A stretch of DNA of 7,433 nt from Bryobacteraceae bacterium (GTDB taxonomy: Bacteria; Acidobacteriota; Terriglobia; Bryobacterales; Bryobacteraceae): the NCBI GenBank assembly GCA_014379815.1, contig JACMLA010000494.1, positions 1 to 7,433 on the forward strand. Reading direction: 5' to 3'. Below are positions 1 to 5,536 of this stretch, in pieces (position 1 is the first letter of the stretch; each line of letters starts with the position of its first letter). Position numbers and translations under genes: made by a program. Under the pieces are notes generated by a model that worked only from the letters and a program-made list of their open reading frames with translations, ran no database searches and was not told where the DNA came from.

Positions 1-89
1 CAGGATGTCGCCGCGCCACTGTCATGCGAAAAGCAACGTAGATAACGGGTGCTGCTGTGTGCTCGCTTTCTTTAGCGGATGGCAAGAAC
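1..89. other. Left edge, no callable gene
   Basis: The first 89 bases hold no gene I can support. On the plus strand the first frame closes at TAA (43-45) after 14 codons and could be the tail of a convergent gene from outside the window. On the minus strand an ATG at 25 opens a frame towards the edge but has no ribosome site. Neither has recognisable protein content. Confidence 0.4.
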
Positions 90-123
90 TGGTCCTCACT
101 TCAATTAGCGAAGTTGAGGACCA
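90..123 (-). terminator. Strong hairpin after the receptor gene, probable terminator
   Basis: An inverted repeat beginning 28 bp after the receptor's stop: GGTCCTCA (91-98) pairs with TGAGGACC (115-122), extended outward by T90-A123 and inward by CTTC (99-102) with GAAG (110-113), leaving a 7-base loop and one bulged T (114). That makes 13 base pairs. On the minus strand it is followed only by AGTTCTTGCC, not a proper T-run, so it may be an imperfect intrinsic terminator, an mRNA 3'-end stabiliser, or a two-way terminator if a convergent gene lies to the left. A small TGTCA-N6-TGACA stem (129-144) sits between it and the stop codon. Confidence 0.6.
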
Positions 124-151
124 AACCGTGTCACAAAACTGACATTAAAAA

Positions 152-3100
152 TTAGAAAGCCAGCCGCAGACCGACCTGAATGCTGCGCGATCCACCGTTC
201 TCAACGCCTTGAGTTGCGGTTATCCGACCGAAGTTCGTGTTCGATACGTTCAGACCTGGAATCTCGAAATTCGCGTGATTAAACAGATTGGCAAACGAAC
301 CCTCCAGCTGCAGGTAGGTACTCTCGGTAAAAGCGAACCTCTTCTGAACTTTCGCCGAGAAATTCTGGGTTCCCGGACCGACCAGTTGACCCGGACCCAC
401 GTTCCCGAAACGACCGATGTTGCTGGCTGGAATGGCAAAAGCGGAGCGATCAAACCAGCTGTCTACAGTTCGCTCGTCCGACGGTCTGTTGCCGTAAGAG
501 GTGCCGGTATAATCCGGGCGATCCGATGCGCGCTGTTGCGTGTTGGTGCCACTGGGATCGGTACGGCCGTCGATGGACGGCGTGAGAAAAGGACCTGTCT
601 GCAGCAGGGCGATGCCGCCCACTTCCCACCCTCCTGCGAGCGCTCGAAGAAGAGGAGATGTGGTGCGCCCAATTGGCAGGCGATACAGGAAGCTGGTCAC
701 GAAGCGGTGTCGCCGGCTTGTCGCTACGTTTCCAGTATCGAGATTGAGGTTGTAGCGGTCCGTAGGCACAGCGCCATTCTCTGCCGCAAATCCGCTTCCG
801 TTTGAACCGGTCGCATTACTGAGATGCTTGGCCCAGACATAGGCGGACTGAAAGAAAAGTCCATTTGAGAATCGCTTGGTCCCTTCGGCGGTGAAGCTGT
901 TGTACCAGGCGGCCGTATTTGGATCGCGCACGAATACGATGTTCCAGTTCGGATAAGGTCGGGAAGGACGCGCTGCCGCATAGCCGATCGTGTTGGCTGG
1001 CACCTGATTGAGATCGGGACTGCTGAACATCTTCACGGTACGAACTCCCGTGTACGTGAGACGCAGACTGGTGTTCCAGCCCAGATCACGCTCAACGGTC
1101 ATGTTCCATTGCTGGGCGTACGGGTCTTTGCCATCGAACTGAGTGCCCCTCCGGAAATCCGCCGTGCCAACGATCGGTGCAACGCCCTGTGTTGCGAAAG
1201 GACGCTGCAATGTGATCTGGGGAGTACCGCCGGCGATGCTGTTGGTGAAGGTACGCACGTCCGAAACGTGGATACCCGTGATGGTGTAAAACACGGAGCC
1301 AAGGATGGTGACGGTGTAGATCCCGTAACCTCCGCGGACGACGGTGCGATCTCCCCACGGCCTCCACGCAAAACCGATACGAGGATTAAAATTGTTCCAG
1401 TCATTGAAGCGCAAGGTTTCGGGCAAACCAGCTTCTTTGGCGGTGACGATTGGAGTGTTACCGATGGACTGGATAAATGCCGGTGCGGTGAACTTTCGGG
1501 CCTCTTCGTTCGCAATAATGACGCGAGCTCCGGGACCGGGGAACGCGCGATCGAAGTTGGATGTTGTCAGTGCGTTATCGAGGAACATTGGGTGCACCTC
1601 GTAGCGAACGCCCAGATTCAGGGTGAATCTCCTCGAGAGCTTGAAGTCGTCCTGAGCAAAGACGCCGGTGTGGTAAGTAACGCCATCCACATCACGGCCT
1701 GTATTGGCGACCCGTGTCTGATTCGGCAGACCGAGGAGGAAGTCCGCGAACGCGTTACCCGAGAAGTTCCCGCTAAACCGGTACTCGCCGAGGTCGTCAC
1801 CACTGAAGAAAGAAGTAATGTCCGTAGTCCGAAGCCGGCGAACGTCAGCACCGAATTTGAAGCTGTGGCGTCCCCGGATCCAGGTGACATTGTTGGCAAA
1901 TTGCCATGTGTTGCTGAGGGTAAGAGCCTCGCGGCCCTTTCCTGTAGCTGTCAGGCCACTGATTCCGATGTCAGGGACACTCGCTCCGGTCGGGGCGTCT
2001 GCGCGAATCCCCTGGATGCCGACCTGGCGCACAAGGCCGAGGCCATCGAACGACTGACCACCGGGTCCGAAGCTTCGAACGGTCTCGTTGTTGGAGTAGC
2101 CAAACCGGAATTCATTCACGAGGGAAGTGGAGATGAGATAGTTCCACGCGAAAACGCTATTCCTCGGTTTTACGCTGGTGCGATCGTCTCCGAGTGTGTC
2201 GAACAAACTCGATGGGGAACTGCGGACAATCTCCTTGTCTGAGAAGCGCCCGAAGATGCTGTGCTTACCGCTGAACACGTGGTCTACGCGCACATCCCAC
2301 CCGTCATTGTCATTCGCGGAGCCCGGCTGCACGCGGTAATTTGTGGTGCTGATGGAATTACCCCCGATGGTAGGCAGCGGATACAGAGCCTGTAGCAGAG
2401 CCCGCGATTGTGGGCTAATGCGCGATTCGGGTATGCGGTTATTAGGAAAGAGATCGCCCGACGCAGAAAGGGGATCGCGAATCGTTCCGACCACGCTGGA
2501 CAGGTCGCCAGTCCGCCAGGCAGCGGGAGGAACTGTCTGGTTTACGATGGCCTGCGTGCGATAGCGAAGCGCCTCGTAGACACCAAATACGAAAGTCTTG
2601 TTCTTGATAACAGGGCCGCCAAAGCTGCCTCCGAAATCATTGGAGACTTTGAACGGGGCACCCGTGCGGGTAGAGAAAAAGTCGCGCGCGTCAAACGCAC
2701 CGTTCTGGTGATACCAGAACAGGCTACCGTGATACTGGTTCGAGCCAGCGCGCGAGGTGACTGTGATGTCGCCAGCCTGTGCGAATTCGGCGTTGTTGCT
2801 GACCGAGCTCACTTTGATCTCGTCGATGCTATCGGCTGACGGGAACATATCGGTCAAGGTCCCGTTCGAGCGGACATTTACGTTCGAGATTCCGTCGACC
2901 GTCGACGTGGCCATGAAGGGCATTCCGCCTCCGACCGACAAGGCTCCTGAACGGTCGGTCTGAACGCCGGGCGCGTAAGAAATCGCGGCATATACCGAGT
3001 TGGTGGAACCGGCGCGGAAGTTCACAGGCAGCGCGGCGATCTCTTGTGTGCTTTTGGTATCCACTATGGTGCCGATATCGGTAGTGATTACCTGGCGAGC

Positions 3101-3457
3101 AGCGGTAACGAGAACTTCGGTTCCAACCTGAGTTATCTCCAGACTGGTATCTACCCGGACGACGTCGCGGGCCCTGAGAATGATCTTTTCTGTTTTGGCA
3201 GGCCGGAAACCGCTTGCTTCTACCAGAACATCGTAATTGCCAGCTTCGAGGTTTACGACGGAGTAGCTTCCGCTGGCGTCTGTTGTGACCGAGCGACGCT
3301 CGCTGGTTCCTGTATTCAGGACGGTGACCGCTGCGTTGGGAACGAAAGCTCCCGAAGCGTCGGTGATGTTGCCCCGAATCTCACCGAAAATTGACTGACC
3401 AGCTATTTGGCAAAGGGTCAGACACACGACAATCGCCGCAACTCTCAAGGTTGCCAT
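152..3457 (-). CDS. TonB-dependent outer-membrane receptor, Oar-like, with carboxypeptidase-regulatory-like N-domain
   Basis: Large outer-membrane receptor of 1,101 residues, the usual size for acidobacterial Oar-like TonB-dependent transporters. Residues 1-21 form a signal peptide (cleavage near IAG|QS). About 24-105 is an Ig-like carboxypeptidase-regulatory domain (GEIRGNITDASGAFVPNAAV; later SGSYSVVNLEAGNYDVLVEA). TEVLVTA (113-119) resembles a TonB box, the segment that contacts TonB. The plug follows (about 120-236, with DSIDEIKVSS at 209-218 and ITVTSRAGSNQYHGSLF at 231-247). The beta-barrel fills the rest, with recognisable strands such as FAQDDFKLSRRFTLNLGVRY (600-619). The chain ends in IQVGLRLAF with the C-terminal Phe expected for insertion by the BAM machinery. 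The barrel is open from start to stop with no frameshift. Family members import or bind large or scarce nutrients using TonB-ExbBD energy; the ligand cannot be read from sequence. Its place after the hydrolase suggests uptake of that enzyme's substrate or a precursor (inference). Confidence 0.95.
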   Translation of the reverse strand: MATLRVAAIVVCLTLCQIAGQSIFGEIRGNITDASGAFVPNAAVTVLNTGTSERRSVTTDASGSYSVVNLEAGNYDVLVEASGFRPAKTEKIILRARDVVRVDTSLEITQVGTEVLVTAARQVITTDIGTIVDTKSTQEIAALPVNFRAGSTNSVYAAISYAPGVQTDRSGALSVGGGMPFMATSTVDGISNVNVRSNGTLTDMFPSADSIDEIKVSSVSNNAEFAQAGDITVTSRAGSNQYHGSLFWYHQNGAFDARDFFSTRTGAPFKVSNDFGGSFGGPVIKNKTFVFGVYEALRYRTQAIVNQTVPPAAWRTGDLSSVVGTIRDPLSASGDLFPNNRIPESRISPQSRALLQALYPLPTIGGNSISTTNYRVQPGSANDNDGWDVRVDHVFSGKHSIFGRFSDKEIVRSSPSSLFDTLGDDRTSVKPRNSVFAWNYLISTSLVNEFRFGYSNNETVRSFGPGGQSFDGLGLVRQVGIQGIRADAPTGASVPDIGISGLTATGKGREALTLSNTWQFANNVTWIRGRHSFKFGADVRRLRTTDITSFFSGDDLGEYRFSGNFSGNAFADFLLGLPNQTRVANTGRDVDGVTYHTGVFAQDDFKLSRRFTLNLGVRYEVHPMFLDNALTTSNFDRAFPGPGARVIIANEEARKFTAPAFIQSIGNTPIVTAKEAGLPETLRFNDWNNFNPRIGFAWRPWGDRTVVRGGYGIYTVTILGSVFYTITGIHVSDVRTFTNSIAGGTPQITLQRPFATQGVAPIVGTADFRRGTQFDGKDPYAQQWNMTVERDLGWNTSLRLTYTGVRTVKMFSSPDLNQVPANTIGYAAARPSRPYPNWNIVFVRDPNTAAWYNSFTAEGTKRFSNGLFFQSAYVWAKHLSNATGSNGSGFAAENGAVPTDRYNLNLDTGNVATSRRHRFVTSFLYRLPIGRTTSPLLRALAGGWEVGGIALLQTGPFLTPSIDGRTDPSGTNTQQRASDRPDYTGTSYGNRPSDERTVDSWFDRSAFAIPASNIGRFGNVGPGQLVGPGTQNFSAKVQKRFAFTESTYLQLEGSFANLFNHANFEIPGLNVSNTNFGRITATQGVENGGSRSIQVGLRLAF

Positions 3458-3576
3458 AGTCCTCCGAAGAAAAATGGATCCCTCAATAATCGGAGAGCGA
3501 GGTTAATTGCAGGTAAATAGACTGTGATTATTCGTTGTCTGCACGTTACGGGTTGTAAGCCAGAGTTCGAAACCGC
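3458..3576 (-). promoter_or_regulatory. Leader region of the TonB-dependent receptor gene
   Basis: The 119-bp gap between the hydrolase stop and the receptor start is AT-richer by eye than the flanking genes. It holds two dyads: TTAC-N5-GTAA (3546-3558), another T-N11-A shape, and the perfect 7-bp inverted repeat AATAATC (3485-3491) / GATTATT (3526-3532), separated by 34 bp. No sigma-70 promoter with both hexamers well matched is visible, and no hairpin followed by a T-run, so read-through from the hydrolase is plausible. The length and dyads leave room for separate control of the receptor. Confidence 0.35.
3461..3465 (-). promoter_or_regulatory. Shine-Dalgarno site of the receptor gene
   Basis: On the minus strand GGAGG lies three bases before the ATG at 3457, within TCGGAGGACT-ATG. 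It is the strongest ribosome site in the window and fixes the receptor start, which also begins directly with a signal peptide. It contrasts with the regulator and hydrolase, which have weak or no such sites and so are probably translated less. Confidence 0.75.
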
Positions 3577-4548
3577 CTAGCGCGTGAGCTTGCGAAAGAG
3601 ATCGTTGAAGACGGCGTCGCGATCCACATCTGTCGCCACTGCGACACTATGTCGGCCGGCTTTCGCTCGGTACTTAAGATCCTGGGTGAGGACAGGGCTG
3701 GGTACGACCTTTGTCGGAACCCACTTTGGATTCACCAGCCAGGCTACTGCCGAAATGTCCCAGATTACTTTCGAATAGGCGTAGCCAACCGAAGGTGAGT
3801 CGTGTTCGGCGTACTTCACGAACTCCGCGTGGAGATAGTCGGCAATCGGTGATTTGCCTTTCAGAAAATGCTGCAGTTCCAGCACGGTAGTCCGGAGATG
3901 TTCGGATACGTTCTTGGCGGGCACGTTGACCAGTGCGACACCGGAGTCGTAGAGCAGTTGTGAAGCGTAAACGTCCTGCTTCAGATTGAATTCACTGGCA
4001 GTAGGCCAGTCAAAGGGTTGTCCCCCGAGCCAGACCACGACGATGCGGTCGCGAATCTTAGGCTCCATCAGGAGCGCGGAGGATACGTTGGTCGGGGCAC
4101 CGATCGCGATGACGTAAAGAGGTTGCTCTCTCGGCATCATGGCTTTTCTGACGAGATCCTGCGCGGCGGCGCTGTCCACGGGCTTGTCAGAACCTGCCAT
4201 AAACCGGTCTGAGCCACGGTACGCAAACTTGTCAGACGGCGTCTTGAGGCGTTCGAGAATGCGAAGGATCTCATCGTAGCTTTTTCGCATTCCATCGCCC
4301 GCTGAGGTGGAGCGCTCATTCAGGTAAGGGGCGGCATAAACTGCTTTCAAGTCGATTCGATCTGACGACCGGATTGCGTAAGCGACAGCGAACTGGTCGT
4401 CGATCTCGTTGTAAGTATCGGTGTCCAGTATCGCTTCGACCTTGCCGACAGGAGGAGACAGACGCTGAGCCGAAGAGGTCTGCGCTGCCGCCGCGAAAGG
4501 CAGCAAGGCTGGGATGCCGGCGACCCAGCGGCGTCGCGTGATGTTCAT
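3577..4548 (-). CDS. Tat-exported nucleoside hydrolase-like protein
   Basis: Member of the inosine/uridine-preferring nucleoside hydrolase superfamily, Ca2+-dependent enzymes that split N-glycosidic bonds to give base and ribose. It has 323 residues. The N-terminus has a twin-arginine signal, TRRRWVAG (4-11), a hydrophobic stretch and an AAAA|Q cleavage site near 22, so it is probably periplasmic. Metal-site residues sit in DTDTYNEIDDQ (42-52). GAPTNVSSALL (150-160) matches the family's G-P-x-T-N loop, EFN (186-188) matches the substrate-binding E-x-N, and D264 in VIWDIS corresponds to the late Ca2+-ligand Asp. Two oddities: the first motif has two extra residues compared with DxDPGxDD, and the family's general-acid His before the late Asp is Trp (W263). 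Translation is taken from ATG 4548. The same frame is open up to 4773, but that extension would overlap the regulator's 3' end and bury the signal peptide. Only a weak GGAA precedes the start. The superfamily is secure; true nucleoside specificity is not. Confidence 0.87.
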   Translation of the reverse strand: MNITRRRWVAGIPALLPFAAAAQTSSAQRLSPPVGKVEAILDTDTYNEIDDQFAVAYAIRSSDRIDLKAVYAAPYLNERSTSAGDGMRKSYDEILRILERLKTPSDKFAYRGSDRFMAGSDKPVDSAAAQDLVRKAMMPREQPLYVIAIGAPTNVSSALLMEPKIRDRIVVVWLGGQPFDWPTASEFNLKQDVYASQLLYDSGVALVNVPAKNVSEHLRTTVLELQHFLKGKSPIADYLHAEFVKYAEHDSPSVGYAYSKVIWDISAVAWLVNPKWVPTKVVPSPVLTQDLKYRAKAGRHSVAVATDVDRDAVFNDLFRKLTR

Positions 4549-4582
4549 GGTCGTTCCAATATAAGACGGATGTCCGGGGAAC
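4549..4582 (-). promoter_or_regulatory. Short regulator-hydrolase gap with a weak ribosome site
   Basis: A 34-bp gap between the regulator's stop and the hydrolase ATG, which argues for co-transcription. On the minus strand it contains GGAA five bases before the ATG, the only Shine-Dalgarno candidate. It also contains a TATATT (4563-4558) that resembles a -10 box but has no convincing -35 at the right distance, so a separate promoter here is only a possibility. Confidence 0.3.
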
Positions 4583-5470
4583 TCAGACAGGTGGGGTTTC
4601 GCGGAGCAGATCAAGGAACGATTGCGCGGCTCTATGGAACTTCTTGCGGCGGCGGTGGATGATTCCGACAGGCCGGTAGAGGCCTGGCTCCTCGAGTGGT
4701 ACCGCGGAGATTCTGTTCTCTTCCAGCTCGGTTTGCAGAATGCGCCGTGGAACCAGGCTGACTCCGGAACCAATCATCACGGCTTCTTTAATGGTCTGGA
4801 TGTTATCGAAATGCATTGCCGCATTTACGGTTACATCAGCCGAACGCAGATAACGTGAAATCTGTCTGGCGATAGGCAGATCGTCATCAAAGCTGATGAA
4901 ATCGGCACCTTCGAGGTCGGCTGGCGTCAGCTGGTTTCGCTGTGCCAGAGGATGCGAGGGTGCCATAGCTACGACCATCTCCTCCTCCCGCCAGGGAATC
5001 ACAGAAATCTCGCGCGTACTTTCGGGGTAACTTACCAGGCCGAGATCGACCCGGTCCTCGGCGACGTACTCATATACTTTCTCCGGACGGAGATACTTCA
5101 CTTCGAAAGTTACCTGGGGGAGGCGCCGCTGCAATTCCAGTTCGAGACGCGACATTTCGGAAAGCCCAACCGAATAGATTGCGGCTACGCGGACCGTGCC
5201 TTCGATCCCGGATCGAAAGTTGTCCAGTGAGGTCTTGAATTCTTCGTTACGGCGCAGTACTTCGCGGCAGAGATCTTCATAGAGCCGACCTTCCGGTGTA
5301 AGACCTAACGGTCTCGTAGAGCGGTCAAGGAAACGAACGCCAAAGTTTTTCTCCAGCTCGTTTACATGCTGGCTAGCGGCTGAAGTTGTGATCCGGTTGA
5401 GCTCTGCGGCTCTGGACAGACTGCGTGTTTGGGCAATATCCCGAAACAGCTGAAGGTTAGCGAAACTCAC
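4583..5470 (-). CDS. LysR-type transcriptional regulator (GTG start)
   Basis: Cytoplasmic DNA-binding regulator of the LysR family, 295 residues, the usual family length. The N-terminal winged helix-turn-helix covers about residues 3-62, with the recognition helix around ITTSAASQHVNELEK (27-41) followed by the typical FGVRFLDRS (43-51) and LTPEG (57-61). A linker helix (about 62-90) leads to the two-lobed effector-binding domain (about 91-290), including VDLGLV (141-146), the DNIQTIKEAVMIGSGVSLVP stretch (222-241) and a basic HRRRKK near 272. The start is GTG at 5470: an in-frame TGA lies two codons upstream, and the HTH begins within three residues, so no other start fits. No Shine-Dalgarno stands at normal distance. 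It lies 66 bp after the permease stop and 34 bp before the hydrolase, in the same direction, so it is a likely regulator of the hydrolase and perhaps the receptor. The effector is unknown; substrate, nucleobase or sugar would be guesses. Confidence 0.95.
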   Translation of the reverse strand: MSFANLQLFRDIAQTRSLSRAAELNRITTSAASQHVNELEKNFGVRFLDRSTRPLGLTPEGRLYEDLCREVLRRNEEFKTSLDNFRSGIEGTVRVAAIYSVGLSEMSRLELELQRRLPQVTFEVKYLRPEKVYEYVAEDRVDLGLVSYPESTREISVIPWREEEMVVAMAPSHPLAQRNQLTPADLEGADFISFDDDLPIARQISRYLRSADVTVNAAMHFDNIQTIKEAVMIGSGVSLVPRRILQTELEENRISAVPLEEPGLYRPVGIIHRRRKKFHRAAQSFLDLLRETPPV

Positions 5471-5536
5471 CTCAGGTCAGTATAACTTAAGTCTGCCTTA
5501 ATCTAAGCCGAGCTCTGTTGCAGACTGGCTTCAGAT
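5471..5536 (-). promoter_or_regulatory. Probable promoter and LysR-type operator before the regulator
   Basis: The 66-bp gap between permease and regulator. On the minus strand a TATACT hexamer (5484-5479, one mismatch to the sigma-70 -10 consensus) lies only 8 nt before the GTG, which would put the transcript start at or next to the start codon. No good -35 is seen; TTAGAT about 16 bp upstream is a weak match. Just upstream of the -10 is a perfect dyad, TTAAG-N5-CTTAA (5487-5501), whose inner part is TAAG-N5-CTTA, matching the T-N11-A form of LysR-family sites. A second, longer inverted repeat, AGTCTGC (5490-5496) with GCAGACT (5520-5526), overlaps it. It could act as operator or as a weak hairpin after the permease. 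All of this was read by eye, and dyads this short can occur by chance. Confidence 0.42.

Noticed and set aside
5..142. A 45-codon open frame on the plus strand at the left edge
   Set aside because: It crosses the terminator hairpin, has a low-complexity Cys run, no ribosome site and no recognisable content.
1109..2242. A 377-codon open frame on the plus strand
   Set aside because: It lies wholly opposite the receptor barrel, which has clear family features on the minus strand. The translation has no recognisable domain and looks like a shadow of the antisense codons.
2894..2907. CGTCGAC tandem duplication
   Set aside because: Two copies of a 7-mer within the receptor's conserved STVDGIS coding stretch; explained by coding sequence, no sign of a functional repeat.
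4549..4773. N-terminal extension of the hydrolase to a start at 4773
   Set aside because: It overlaps the last 190 or so bases of the regulator in another frame, has no family resemblance, and would place the Tat signal internally at residue 76.
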